Notes: generated by a model from the sequence alone, not told the origin. A stretch of 64,000 nt of DNA from Bradyrhizobium sp. CCH5-F6 (GCF_001556045.1 NZ_LSIC01000103.1:1-64000); one strand, 5' to 3'; positions 1 through 8,440 are shown, counted from the stretch's first letter. Made by a program: numbers and translations.

Positions 1-210
<210 letters not shown>

Positions 211-252
211 GGCGGTGGTTGAGCGGGCGGCTGCTCGGCCCTTCCCAGTCGT

Positions 253-405
253 CCCGGACAAGCGCCGCACAGCGGCGCGCTGATCCGGGAGCCATAACCA
301 CAGGACGTCGGTTGGCGAGGACTCGGCGTTGTCATCGCCGGCTACAACGCGATCCTGTGGTTATGGGGCCCGGGTTCGCGCTTCGCGCGCCCCGGGACGA
401 CACTC
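253..405. repeat. Intergenic inverted repeat (CCATAACCACAGGA type)
   Basis: CCATAACCACAGGA (292-305) is repeated inverted as TCCTGTGGTTATGG (353-366). An outer GTCCCGG / CCGGGAC pair lies around it, so the whole argF-hslO gap can fold into one long hairpin. No coding signal was seen inside. It looks like one of several REP-like families of this chromosome. Confidence 0.7.
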
Positions 406-449
406 TCGCGCCCCTTCCATTTCTGCCCTCCGACCCCAGATAGAGCGCC

Positions 450-1457
450 ATGGTTTCACAATCTCCTGACATGAAAACCGGGCCCGAGGGCCCGGTTCGC
501 GCGCCATCAGCGGTTCCGATCGATGACGCCGTGCTGCCCTATGAGGTCGATGCGCTCGACGTGCGCGGCCGCCTGGTGCGGCTCGGTCCGGCGCTGGACG
601 ACATTCTCACCAAGCACGACTATCCGGCGCCCGTCGGCAAATTGCTCGGCGAGGCGATTGTGCTGACGACGCTGCTCGGCTCGGCGCTGAAATTCGAAGG
701 CCGCTTCATTCTTCAGGCCCAGACAGACGGCCCGGTGTCGTTCCTGGTGGTGGACTACAAGGCGCCGGATCATCTGCGCGCCTATGCCCGCTTTGATGCC
801 TCACGCTTGGGCACGGCGAAGGATTCCGGCACGCTGCTCGGCCGCGGCCATCTCGCCATGACCATCGACCAGGGCCCCGACATGAGCCGCTACCAGGGTC
901 TGGTTGCGCTCGACGGCGGCAGCCTGGAAGACGCCGCGCACGAATATTTCCTCCGCTCCGAGCAGATCCCGACGCGCGTGCGCCTGGCGGTCGGCGAGGA
1001 GTGGCGCTCGAACGACGGCGGCAAGCATCGCTGGCGCGCCGGCGGCATGCTGATGCAGTTTCTGCCCAAGGCGCCGGAGCGCGCGCGGCAGGCGGACCTG
1101 CATCCGGGCGATGCGCCCGAGGGCGCGGAGGTGCACAGCGTCGCCGAAGACGACGCCTGGGTCGAGGCGCGCTCGCTGATCGAGACGGTCGAAGACGTGG
1201 AGTTGATTGATCCCGAACTCTCCGGCGAGCGGCTGCTGTTCCGTCTCTTCCACGAGCGCGGCGTGCGCGTGTTCAATCCGCAGGTCCTCGAGGCACGGTG
1301 CTCCTGCTCGCGCGATGCGGTCGCCTCGATGCTGAAGAGTTTTTCGCCCGACGACCGCGCTGCCATGGTCAAGGACGACAAGGTCGTCGTCACCTGCGAG
1401 TTCTGCTCGTCGGTGTACCAGTTCACGCCGCACGAGGCGGGCGTGGAAGACGCCTAG
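450..1457 (+). CDS. hslO: Hsp33 redox-regulated chaperone
   Basis: 335 residues, slightly longer than most Hsp33 proteins because of an N-terminal extension of about 30 residues. Hsp33 is a cytoplasmic holdase switched on by oxidative stress when its four zinc-binding cysteines form disulfides. The C-terminal zinc switch is visible: a CSC pair near residue 283 and CEFC near residue 317. The central chaperone domain shows the expected FILQAQTDGPV stretch. ATG at 450 opens the frame. In rhizobia hslO commonly lies near argF and apaG, as here. Confidence 0.95.
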   Translation: MVSQSPDMKTGPEGPVRAPSAVPIDDAVLPYEVDALDVRGRLVRLGPALDDILTKHDYPAPVGKLLGEAIVLTTLLGSALKFEGRFILQAQTDGPVSFLVVDYKAPDHLRAYARFDASRLGTAKDSGTLLGRGHLAMTIDQGPDMSRYQGLVALDGGSLEDAAHEYFLRSEQIPTRVRLAVGEEWRSNDGGKHRWRAGGMLMQFLPKAPERARQADLHPGDAPEGAEVHSVAEDDAWVEARSLIETVEDVELIDPELSGERLLFRLFHERGVRVFNPQVLEARCSCSRDAVASMLKSFSPDDRAAMVKDDKVVVTCEFCSSVYQFTPHEAGVEDA

Positions 1458-1515
1458 CGTCTGCACGTTGCTACGCTCGCGGTGAAGAGGTCGGGGAGGC
1501 TGTTGCCACAACCTC

Positions 1516-1614
1516 GCTCATCGTCCGGCTTGACCGGGCGATCCAGTAACCCGAATGGCGATGGTCAAACCGATAGGCTGCGGCGTATGCCCCGCCTTCA
1601 CGGGGCATGACAGC
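1516..1614. repeat. Intergenic palindromic repeat (GGGCGATCCAGTA / GGGGCATGACA type)
   Basis: Between hslO and apaG. CGTCCGGCTTGACCGGGCGATCCAGTA begins it and CCCCGCCTTCACGGGGCATGACA ends it; both arms are themselves small hairpins. The same arrangement recurs at 7864, 50069, 54463 and 57172. It may also act as a bidirectional 3' end for the two convergent genes. Confidence 0.6.
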
Positions 1615-1635
1615 GTTGGGCGTCGCCGCACCGAG

Positions 1636-2028
1636 CTAATTCAACACCCGCTTGTTGTCCGGGCTGTCCAGCGAGAACGTCGGCACGTCGATCTCGAAGC
1701 GCTCGCCGGTTTCGCTGACCATCTGGTAGCGGCCGGTCATGAAGCCTGAGGCGGTCGAGAGCGGCACGCCGGAGGTGTATTCGAAGCGCTCGCCAGGGGC
1801 CAGGATTGGCTGCTCGCCGACCACGCCCTCGCCCTTCACCTCCTGCTGTCGGCCGGAGGCATCGGTGATGATCCAGTGCCGCGTCTTGAGCTGCACGGTC
1901 TCCTCGCCCGAATTGGTGATGACGATGGTGTAGGACCAGAAATAGCGCGAGCGGTCGGCCGACGACTGCTCCGGAACAAAGTTCGGCTCGACGGTCACTT
2001 CAATCTGGCGGGTCACGGCGCGGTACAT
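1636..2028 (-). CDS. apaG: ApaG (Co2+/Mg2+ efflux-associated protein)
   Basis: 130 residues from the ATG at 2028, the usual ApaG length; an in-frame ATG three codons upstream (2037) is possible. ApaG is a small fibronectin-III-like beta-sandwich protein of uncertain biochemical role, linked to metal and stress phenotypes in enterobacteria. Seen here: YFWSYTIVITNSG, the glycine-rich GEGVVGEQPILAPGE loop and TSGVPLSTASGFMTGRYQM, all typical. It is convergent with hslO and divergent from the opgC-like gene. Confidence 0.93.
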   Translation of the reverse strand: MYRAVTRQIEVTVEPNFVPEQSSADRSRYFWSYTIVITNSGEETVQLKTRHWIITDASGRQQEVKGEGVVGEQPILAPGERFEYTSGVPLSTASGFMTGRYQMVSETGERFEIDVPTFSLDSPDNKRVLN

Positions 2029-2220
2029 GGTTGCCATAATAGCCAAATCCGTCGCGGGAACCAAACGCCGCGGACGGCCTTGGCGACATCGTCCCGCCAG
2101 AATTCGAAGGGAAGGACCCGAGGGATACACCCTTATGTGATCCGGCCGCTTTGCGAGACGACGGCCGGATCATTAAACTCCTTGAAGCGCCGCGATTTGC
2201 GGAAGGGTTCTAGGCCCCCG

Positions 2221-3477
2221 ATGACCATTGCCGACCAAGTGACGGGATCGACGATCGCTGGGACCGCGGAGGCCAGACCCGCAGGGACCAAGCCGCGCGC
2301 CGCCGCGCCCGCCATCACGCTGCCGGCCATCGGCGAACGCGAGCTCCGGCTCGATCTGTTCCGCGGGCTCGCGCTGTGGCTGATCTTCATCGACCACCTG
2401 CCGCCGAGTCTGTTGACCTGGTTCACGATCCGCAATTACGGCTTCAGCGACGCCACGGAGATCTTCATCTTCATCTCCGGCTACACCGCCGCCTTCGTCT
2501 ACGGCCGGGCGATGCTGGAGTCGGGCTTCGTCATCGCCACCGCCCGCATCCTGCGCCGGGTCTGGCAGATCTACGTCGCCCACGTCTTCCTGTTCACGAT
2601 CTTCCTCGCCGAAATCTCCTACGTGGCGACCAGTTTCGAGAACCCGCTCTACACCGAAGAGATGGGTATCATGGACTTCCTCAAGCATCCCGACGTCACC
2701 ATCGTGCAGGCGCTGCTCCTGCGCTTCCGTCCCGTCAACATGGACGTGCTGCCGCTCTACATCGTGCTGATGCTGGCGCTGCCCTTGATCCTGTGGTCGA
2801 TGAAATGGCGACCCGACGTCACCCTCGGCCTCTCGGTCGCACTCTATGCGGTGACCTGGGAGTACGATCTCTATCTTTCGGCCTATCCGAACGGATTCTG
2901 GGCCTTCAATCCCTTCGCCTGGCAATTGCTGTTCGTGTTCGGCGCATGGTGTGCGCTCGGAGGTGCGCGCCGCATGTCGCGCATCCTGTCGTCACGCGTC
3001 ACGATGTGGATGGCGATCGCCTATCTCGTCGCGTCGTTCTACGTGACGCTGACCTGGTATGCGCCGCAGCTCTCCCAGTTCATGCCGAAGCGGATCGAGC
3101 AATGGATGTATCCGATCAACAAGACCGATCTCGACGTGCTGCGCTTCACGCATTTCCTGGCGCTGGCCGCGCTCACGGTGCGCTTCCTGCCGCGGGACTG
3201 GCCGGGCCTGAAGTCGCGCTGGCTGCGGCCGCTGATCCTGTGCGGCCAGCATTCCCTCGAGATCTTCTGTCTCGGTGTCTTCCTTGCTTTCGCCGGCCAC
3301 TTCATCCTGGCCGAAGTCTCCGGCGGCGCAGCCATGCATGCCTTGATCAGTCTCTCCGGGGTCCTGATCATGTGGGGGGTGGCCTGGGTCATTTCGTGGT
3401 ACAAGCGCGTGGCTGACAAGAGCGGTGCGAAGACCAAAAACGCCGTCGGCAATGCCGATTTGGCGGGAGGGGGTTGA
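2221..3477 (+). CDS. opgC: OpgC-like membrane acyltransferase
   Basis: 418 residues from the ATG at 2221; a longer upstream open frame exists but runs antisense to apaG. The protein is polytopic, with about ten hydrophobic segments after a hydrophilic Ala/Pro-rich N-terminus of about 38 residues. The ELRLDLFRGLALWLIFIDH start of the membrane part is characteristic of the OpgC family, integral membrane enzymes that succinylate osmoregulated periplasmic glucans. The stop codon overlaps the start of the next gene by one base, indicating translational coupling with the SGNH-type proteins. Glucan modification is inferred from the family; the acyl group is unknown. Confidence 0.85.
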   Translation: MTIADQVTGSTIAGTAEARPAGTKPRAAAPAITLPAIGERELRLDLFRGLALWLIFIDHLPPSLLTWFTIRNYGFSDATEIFIFISGYTAAFVYGRAMLESGFVIATARILRRVWQIYVAHVFLFTIFLAEISYVATSFENPLYTEEMGIMDFLKHPDVTIVQALLLRFRPVNMDVLPLYIVLMLALPLILWSMKWRPDVTLGLSVALYAVTWEYDLYLSAYPNGFWAFNPFAWQLLFVFGAWCALGGARRMSRILSSRVTMWMAIAYLVASFYVTLTWYAPQLSQFMPKRIEQWMYPINKTDLDVLRFTHFLALAALTVRFLPRDWPGLKSRWLRPLILCGQHSLEIFCLGVFLAFAGHFILAEVSGGAAMHALISLSGVLIMWGVAWVISWYKRVADKSGAKTKNAVGNADLAGGG

Positions 3478-4259
3478 TGAAGGCTAGGATTCTCCTGAGC
3501 CTGATCCTGCTATGCGGTGGCCTCGCCGCGCCTGTGGCGCGTGCGGGCGATGCTGCGTCCACGGCTTCCCCTGCGCCGCCCCCTTCCTGCGAATTGCCGG
3601 CCTATCTGCTGACAACCGAAAGCCCGCTGCCCAAGGTCGCCGATGCCATCAAGGCCGGCAAGCCGCTCGACATCCTCGTCATCGGCAGTCGCTCGACCAC
3701 GATTCCATCTTCTGAGAGCAGCTCGTACCCGGCGCGCATGGAGGCGATCCTCAAGGAGAAGCTGCCGCCGTCGGAGGTGGTGCACGTCTCCGTAGAAATA
3801 CAGAGCAAGAAAACGGCAGAGGAGACGGCCTCCACCTTCGTTAAGCTGATGGAAGCAAAAACGCCTACGCTGGTCATCTGGCAGACCGGGACCGTGGATG
3901 CTATCCGAGCCAGCGATCCCGACGAGTTTCGCAGTGCCGTCACCGAAGGGGTTGCTGCGTTGCAAAATGCGGGGGCTGACGTCGTCTTGATGAATCTGCA
4001 GTACAGTCCACGCACCGAAACCATGATCTCGGCGCAACCTTTTCTCGATAATATGCGGGTGGTGGCGCAGGAGCACAATATCCCGCTGTTCGATCGTTTC
4101 GCGATCATGCGGCAGTGGAATGATCAGGGTCAGTTCGACCTGTTCAGCCCGTCCCGCGGGCCCGAGCTGGCGAAACAGGTCCATGATTGCCTTGGCCGGG
4201 CGTTGGCACAGTTCGTGATTGACGCAGCTCGTCTCGAGCCGGCCCAGCAGCAAAATTGA
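3477..4259 (+). CDS. Secreted SGNH-fold protein, probable pseudoenzyme
   Basis: 260 residues from the ATG at 3477, which overlaps the opgC stop (TGATG); an in-frame TTG one codon earlier is also possible. A signal peptide (MKARILLSLILLCGGLAAPVARA) sends it to the periplasm. The body aligns by eye with the SGNH protein just downstream: ILVIGSRSTT for block I and VIWQTGTVDAIR for block III. The block III Asn is Val here (GTV instead of GTN), and the C-terminal DxxH that supplies the catalytic Asp-His is absent (FDLFSPSRGPEL in its place). It is therefore probably not a hydrolase. Its codon use is slightly less GC-rich than its neighbours. Confidence 0.8.
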   Translation: MKARILLSLILLCGGLAAPVARAGDAASTASPAPPPSCELPAYLLTTESPLPKVADAIKAGKPLDILVIGSRSTTIPSSESSSYPARMEAILKEKLPPSEVVHVSVEIQSKKTAEETASTFVKLMEAKTPTLVIWQTGTVDAIRASDPDEFRSAVTEGVAALQNAGADVVLMNLQYSPRTETMISAQPFLDNMRVVAQEHNIPLFDRFAIMRQWNDQGQFDLFSPSRGPELAKQVHDCLGRALAQFVIDAARLEPAQQQN

Positions 4260-4271
4260 GGTCTAGCGTTA

Positions 4272-5264
4272 ATGAGTTCTCTACGCCCTTTTTGCCTGAC
4301 GACATGGCTGGCTGGGCCAGCAGCCGCAGCGCTGTTGTTGCTGACGCCGGCCTCGCAATCGCATGCCCAGACGCCAGCCGCACCGGTGGCACCCGCTCCC
4401 GCGCAGTCGGCTGATCCCGCTCCCGCTTCGCCTTCCCAGACCACCGTCGCTGCGACGTCGCCCGAGCAGCGCGGCATCACGGCGCGCGCCATCGACAAGG
4501 TGAGGCAGGCCGCCAAATCTGCCGGCGACATCTTCAACCGTGTGCCCTGCCTGCCGCCGAAGGGCGGTTCGAAGGCGATGGGCTCGCTGCCACATGTTGC
4601 TGGCAAGCTCGTCGCCGGCCAGCCCGTCGTCATCGTCGCGTTCGGCTCGTCGTCGACTCAAGGGTTCGGCGCGAGCTCGCCGGAGTTCAATTACCCCAAT
4701 CGTCTCGCCGCGCAGCTGCGCCGGCACTATCCGACCTCCGACATCAGCGTCATCAATGCCGGCGTCGGCGGCGAGGACGCTCCCGAGATGATGAAGCGCC
4801 TCCAGACGCAGGTGATCGACATGCATCCGGATCTCGTGATCTGGCAGGTCGGCACCAACGCCGTGCTGCGCAATCTCGATCCCGGTGAAACCGTCAAACT
4901 TGTCGAGGAAGGCATCAGCCGTATTCAGGCTGCGGGGGGAGCCGACATCGTGCTGGTTGATCCGCAATATTCACCGGCCGTCAACCAGCGCGCCGAGAGC
5001 GCCGGCAAAATGGTGAATATGCTCAGCAAGGTCGCCGAGCTCCGTCATGTCGGAATCTTCCCGCGCTTCGAGGTGATGCGCGATTGGCATGAGAAGCAGG
5101 CCATTCCGGTCGAGAGCTTCGTCATCGCTGACGGCCTGCACATGAATGATTGGGGCTATGCCTGCTTCGCCCAGCTATTGGGTGACGACATCATCCGTTC
5201 CGTCGGCCAGCTCAAGCTCGGGGTAAACGTGCCCGCGGACGTGCGGACGTACCGGCCGATGTAG
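4272..5264 (+). CDS. Secreted SGNH/GDSL hydrolase
   Basis: 330 residues. A signal peptide (cleaved near SHAQ) is followed by an Ala/Pro-rich linker to about residue 55, then the catalytic domain. Block I with the nucleophile is IVAFGSSSTQGFG, the Gly block is NAGVGGEDAPEM, block III is WQVGTNAVLR, and the terminal Asp-His is in DGLHMNDWGY. It is a periplasmic esterase or acyl hydrolase of the SGNH superfamily. It lies 12 bp after its degenerate paralogue and in line with opgC, so a role in adding, removing or transferring acyl groups on periplasmic glucan is a reasonable inference. Confidence 0.88.
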   Translation: MSSLRPFCLTTWLAGPAAAALLLLTPASQSHAQTPAAPVAPAPAQSADPAPASPSQTTVAATSPEQRGITARAIDKVRQAAKSAGDIFNRVPCLPPKGGSKAMGSLPHVAGKLVAGQPVVIVAFGSSSTQGFGASSPEFNYPNRLAAQLRRHYPTSDISVINAGVGGEDAPEMMKRLQTQVIDMHPDLVIWQVGTNAVLRNLDPGETVKLVEEGISRIQAAGGADIVLVDPQYSPAVNQRAESAGKMVNMLSKVAELRHVGIFPRFEVMRDWHEKQAIPVESFVIADGLHMNDWGYACFAQLLGDDIIRSVGQLKLGVNVPADVRTYRPM

Positions 5265-5267
5265 CGA

Positions 5268-5340
5268 GGGCGAACAGGGAATGGCGAGTAGCGAATAGAT
5301 CGACCTATTCGCCAATCACTATTCGCCATTCGCTATTCAC
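5268..5340. repeat. AT-richer heptamer inverted repeat between convergent genes
   Basis: GGGAATGGCGAGTAGCGAATAG on the left arm faces CTATTCGCCAATCACTATTCG on the right, separated by ATCGAC. Each arm is made of degenerate copies of GCGAATA / GAATGGC. It sits exactly between the convergent SGNH gene and metZ and could act as a bidirectional transcription end, although there is no clear T-run. Confidence 0.55.
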
Positions 5341-6524
5341 GCCTTCTCCAGCGCCGCCGTCAGATCCTCGATCAGATCGTCCGGATGCTCGAGCCCGGCG
5401 GAGAGGCGAATGAATCCCTCGCTGATGCCGAGCGCGGCACGGTCTTCCGGCTTGAGACGCTGATGCGTCGTGGTGGCCGGATGCGTGACGAGGCTCTTGG
5501 CGTCGCCGAGATTGTTCGAGATCTTCGCCAGCTTCAATTCGTTGAGCACGCGGAACGCGGCCGCCTTGCCGCCCTTGACCTCGAAGCCGACCAGCGTCGA
5601 GCCGCCGCGCATCTGCTTCTTCACCAGGGCTGCCTGCGGATGGTCGGCACGGCCGGGATAGACCAGCCGCGAGATCTTCGGATGGCTCGCCAGCACCTCG
5701 GCGATGCGCGCGGCGGTGTCGGTCTGCGCACGCACGCGCACGCCCAGCGTCTCCAGGCCCTTGAGCAGGACCCAGGCGTTGAACGGCGAGATCGACGGGC
5801 CGGTCTGGCGCATGAAATTGTGGATGTGCTCGGCGATGAAGGCTTCCGACGACAGGATGATGCCGCCCAGACATCGGCCCTGGCCGTCGATATGCTTGGT
5901 CGCGGAATAGACGACGACGTCGGCCCCTAACGCGAGCGGGCTCTGCCAGATCGGGGTTGCGAACACGTTGTCGACGACGAGCCGGGCGCCGCCCTTGTGC
6001 GCGATCTCCGCGATGCCGGGAATGTCGAGCACGTCCAGCGTCGGATTGGTCGGGCTCTCCAGGAAGAACGTCTTGGTGTTCGGCCGCAGCGCCCGCTGCC
6101 ACTGGTCGAGATCGAGCCCGTCGACCAGCGTGGTCTCGATGCCGTAGCGCGGCAACAGATCCTGGATGACGTAGAGGCACGAGCCGAACAGCGCCCGCGA
6201 CGCCACCACGTGATCGCCGGCCTTCAGCGGCGCCAGGATCGCGGTCGTCACCGCGGCCATACCGGTCGCCGCCGAACGGGCGGCTTCGGCGCCTTCGAGC
6301 TCGATCATGCGGCGCTCGAACATCGCGATGGTGGGGTTGGAGTAGCGCGAATAGATGAAGCCGGGGTCCTCGCCCTTGAACCGCGCCTCGCACTCCTCGG
6401 CGCTGTTGTAGACATAGCCCTGGGTCAGGAACAGCGCCTCCGACGTCTCGCCATATTGCGAGCGCAGCGTCCCGGAATGGACCAGGCGGGTTTCGGGGCG
6501 ATAGGTGGCGGTCGACTTCGACAT
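5337..6524 (-). CDS. metZ: O-succinylhomoserine sulfhydrylase
   Basis: 395 residues from the ATG at 6524, preceded by GGAGGT five bases upstream; an ATG 15 bases earlier lacks such a site. It is a PLP-dependent trans-sulfuration-family enzyme that makes homocysteine directly from O-succinylhomoserine and sulfide in methionine biosynthesis. The PLP lysine lies in YSATKHIDGQGRCLGG, which together with FIYSRYSNPTI and TFFLESPTNPT is typical of MetZ. The 5' leader carries a SAM-II riboswitch and a terminator, so SAM feedback on this gene is expected. It is divergent from dcd. Confidence 0.95.
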   Translation of the reverse strand: MSKSTATYRPETRLVHSGTLRSQYGETSEALFLTQGYVYNSAEECEARFKGEDPGFIYSRYSNPTIAMFERRMIELEGAEAARSAATGMAAVTTAILAPLKAGDHVVASRALFGSCLYVIQDLLPRYGIETTLVDGLDLDQWQRALRPNTKTFFLESPTNPTLDVLDIPGIAEIAHKGGARLVVDNVFATPIWQSPLALGADVVVYSATKHIDGQGRCLGGIILSSEAFIAEHIHNFMRQTGPSISPFNAWVLLKGLETLGVRVRAQTDTAARIAEVLASHPKISRLVYPGRADHPQAALVKKQMRGGSTLVGFEVKGGKAAAFRVLNELKLAKISNNLGDAKSLVTHPATTTHQRLKPEDRAALGISEGFIRLSAGLEHPDDLIEDLTAALEKA

Positions 6525-6564
6525 AGGTACCTCCGACATGACCGTCGACGTGAAAAACGGTCAC

Positions 6565-6598
6565 AAAAAAACCGGCCTGGAAATCTCCACGGGCCGGG
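6565..6598 (-). terminator. Intrinsic terminator in the metZ leader
   Basis: On the minus strand, CCGGCC (6597-6592) pairs with GGCCGG (6577-6572). The inner TGGA/TCCA pairs extend the stem, and seven T follow (6571-6565). It lies between the SAM-II aptamer and the metZ ribosome-binding site, so it is placed to attenuate metZ. CCCGGCC (6598-6592) can instead pair with GGCCGGG (6617-6611), giving a mutually exclusive antiterminator. Confidence 0.8.
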
Positions 6599-6616
6599 AT
6601 CACAGAGGTCCCCGGC

Positions 6617-6670
6617 CTGTTTAGCGACTTATTTAACGTGGCTGCAAGCCGGCCGGCTCAAATCACCACG
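6617..6670 (-). promoter_or_regulatory. SAM-II riboswitch
   Basis: Read on the minus strand, the leader contains GTGGTGATTTGAGCC, GGCTTGCAGCCACGTTAAAT and AAGTCGCTAAACA in the order and spacing of the SAM-II (metA/metZ) aptamer. These include the invariant GGCTTGCAGCC hairpin, the CGTTAAA segment and the GCTAAA 3' pseudoknot strand. It binds S-adenosylmethionine and lowers expression of methionine genes in alphaproteobacteria. The aptamer ends at the first base of the antiterminator strand. Confidence 0.93.
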
Positions 6671-6682
6671 GGATAAGTGATG

Positions 6683-6711
6683 CTCATATTCCGCAATGCC
6701 CTTTCCGTCAA
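6683..6711 (-). promoter_or_regulatory. Predicted housekeeping promoter of metZ
   Basis: TTGACG (6711-6706) is followed by a 17-bp spacer and TATGAG (6688-6683) on the minus strand. Initiation about seven bases further would start the transcript just upstream of the SAM-II aptamer, which fits well. The prediction comes from sequence only. Confidence 0.55.
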
Positions 6712-6759
6712 GGCGTCCATCGGATAGCCGTAAAAGGCTAGTATTTCCCGTATGTCGGG

Positions 6760-7851
6760 ATGCGTTTGCCCCTTGATGAGGACCGCCGTTTGACGTTCAC
6801 GGTCGCTGCCGACGCCAATGGTATCCTGCCTGACCGCATGATCGCGGCGATGGCGGAGGCGGGGCTTATTCTGCCCGCATACGACTTCGTCGAAAGCCAG
6901 ATCCAGCCGGCAAGCCTCGATCTGCGCCTCGGCGACATCGCCTATCGCGTCCGTGCCAGCTTCCTGCCCGGCCCCGGTGCCACCGTGGCCGAGCGCATCG
7001 ACGAGTTGAAGCTGCACGAGTTCAGCCTCGCCGACGGCGCGGTGCTGGAGACCAACTGCGTCTACATCGTGCCGCTGCTCGAAAGCCTGGCGCTGCCGCC
7101 CGAGATCGTGGCGGCCGCGAACCCCAAGAGCTCGACCGGCCTCGACATGATCGGCGCCGGCTATCATGGCCCGCTCTACGCTGAGATCAGCCCGAAGACC
7201 TTTCCGGTGCTGGTGCGCGAAGGCTCGCGCCTGTCGCAGGTGCGTTTCCGCACCGGCGATGCCATCCTCAATGCCGACGAACTCGAGGCGCTGCATGCCG
7301 CCGAGCGCCTCGTCGATATCGACGATGCCGACCTCTCCGGCGGCGTCGCCGTCTCCGTCGATCTCTCCGGCGAGAAGGCGAGCGGCTTCGTTGGCTATCG
7401 CGCCAAGCGCCACACCGGCGTCGTCGACGTCGATCGCCGCTCCGGCTACGCGGTCGAAGACTTCTGGGAGCCGATCTCGGCCCGCCCCGATGGCAGCCTC
7501 ATCCTCGATCCCGGCGAGTTTTACATCCTCGCCTCCAAGGAAGCTGTGCAGGTGCCGCCCGACTACGCCGCGGAGATGGTGCCGTTCGATCCTTTGGTGG
7601 GCGAGTTCCGCGTGCACTATGCCGGATTCTTCGATCCCGGCTTCGGCTATGCCGGCGCCGGTGGGCAGGGCTCACGTGCCGTGCTGGAGGTGCGCTCGCG
7701 CGAGGTTCCGTTCATCCTCGAGCACGGCCAGATCGTCGGCCGCCTCGTCTACGAGAAGATGCTGGCCCGGCCCGACGCGATGTACGGGCAGCGCATCGGT
7801 TCCAACTACCAGGCGCAGGGCCTCAAACTATCGAAGCATTTTCGGGTGTAG
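6760..7851 (+). CDS. dcd: 2'-deoxycytidine 5'-triphosphate deaminase (long form)
   Basis: 363 residues, about twice the length of the enterobacterial enzyme. The N-terminal half has the dUTPase/Dcd-like signatures (SQIQPASLDLRLGD, AANPKSSTGLDMIGAGYHGP) and the C-terminal half repeats the fold (DPGEFYILASKEAVQVPPDY, HYAGFFDPGFGYAG). This two-domain form is common in alphaproteobacteria. It deaminates dCTP to dUTP, supplying dTMP synthesis in the cytoplasm. It is divergent from metZ; a small TAGCC/GGCTA hairpin at 6726-6741 precedes the chosen ATG. The start is not certain because no strong ribosome-binding site is visible. Confidence 0.88.
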   Translation: MRLPLDEDRRLTFTVAADANGILPDRMIAAMAEAGLILPAYDFVESQIQPASLDLRLGDIAYRVRASFLPGPGATVAERIDELKLHEFSLADGAVLETNCVYIVPLLESLALPPEIVAAANPKSSTGLDMIGAGYHGPLYAEISPKTFPVLVREGSRLSQVRFRTGDAILNADELEALHAAERLVDIDDADLSGGVAVSVDLSGEKASGFVGYRAKRHTGVVDVDRRSGYAVEDFWEPISARPDGSLILDPGEFYILASKEAVQVPPDYAAEMVPFDPLVGEFRVHYAGFFDPGFGYAGAGGQGSRAVLEVRSREVPFILEHGQIVGRLVYEKMLARPDAMYGQRIGSNYQAQGLKLSKHFRV

Positions 7852-7863
7852 CTCCACGCTCTA

Positions 7864-7973
7864 CTGTCATGCCCCGGCTTGGGCATCCAGTACGCCGCAG
7901 CCTCTCGATTTGTTCACTGATGTCTCGGACTACTGGATCGCATGCGCCAGTGCGTACAAGACGGGTGATGACG
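7864..7973. repeat. Intergenic palindromic repeat (TGGATCGCC / GTCATGCCC type)
   Basis: Starts with CTGTCATGCCCCGGCTTGGG and a CATCCAGTACGCCGCAG segment, and ends with a CTGGATCGCATGCG...GGGTGATGAC segment as the opposite arm. It is in the same family as the elements at 1516, 50069, 54463 and 57172. It fills the gap between dcd and the PAS protein. Confidence 0.6.
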
Positions 7974-8026
7974 CCTAATGTGTGTCAGGATCTCAAGCGA
8001 CATCAGGCGACATGCGAGGTGAGGAG

Positions 8027-8440
8027 ATGAGCAATCCATCCGATCTCGACGCAAGCATCATCGAAGACGTCGCGGACGCGCTGATCTATTCCGATCGCTC
8101 CGGCACGATCATCCGCTGGAATCGCGCATCGACCGCGCTGTTCGGTTTCCCGGCTGACGAAGCACTCGGACAGAACCTCGACCTGATCATCCCCGAACAT
8201 CTGCGCGCGGCGCACTGGAAGGGTTTTGAGGCGGCTCTCGCCAGCGGCGCAATGAAGTTGGCGGGACGACCGACGCTGACTCGTGCGCTGCACAAGAGCG
8301 GGCGCAAGCTCTACATCGAGATGACCTTCGCGCTGGTGCGCGATGCCGAAGGTCGCGTGCAGGGATCGGTCGCGATGGCCCGCGACGTCACCGAACGGAT
8401 CGAGCGCGAGCGCGCTGCCAAGGCTGCGCAAAATTCGTGA
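8027..8440 (+). CDS. Single PAS-domain protein
   Basis: 137 residues from the ATG at 8027, directly behind a GAGGTGAGGAG purine run. Nearly all of it is one PAS domain: DALIYSDRSGTIIRWNRAST at the N-terminus, FGFPADEALGQNLDLIIPEHLR in the middle and the MARDVTERIERER linker helix at the end. No output domain follows, so it probably acts as a stand-alone sensor or an adaptor for a kinase encoded elsewhere. No heme or flavin ligand can be assigned with confidence. Confidence 0.85.
   Translation: MSNPSDLDASIIEDVADALIYSDRSGTIIRWNRASTALFGFPADEALGQNLDLIIPEHLRAAHWKGFEAALASGAMKLAGRPTLTRALHKSGRKLYIEMTFALVRDAEGRVQGSVAMARDVTERIERERAAKAAQNS

Noticed and set aside
1876..2220. Longer N-terminus of the OpgC-like protein
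   Set aside because: The upstream codons are antisense to apaG and not like the family; the membrane domain and a normal tail begin after the ATG at 2221.
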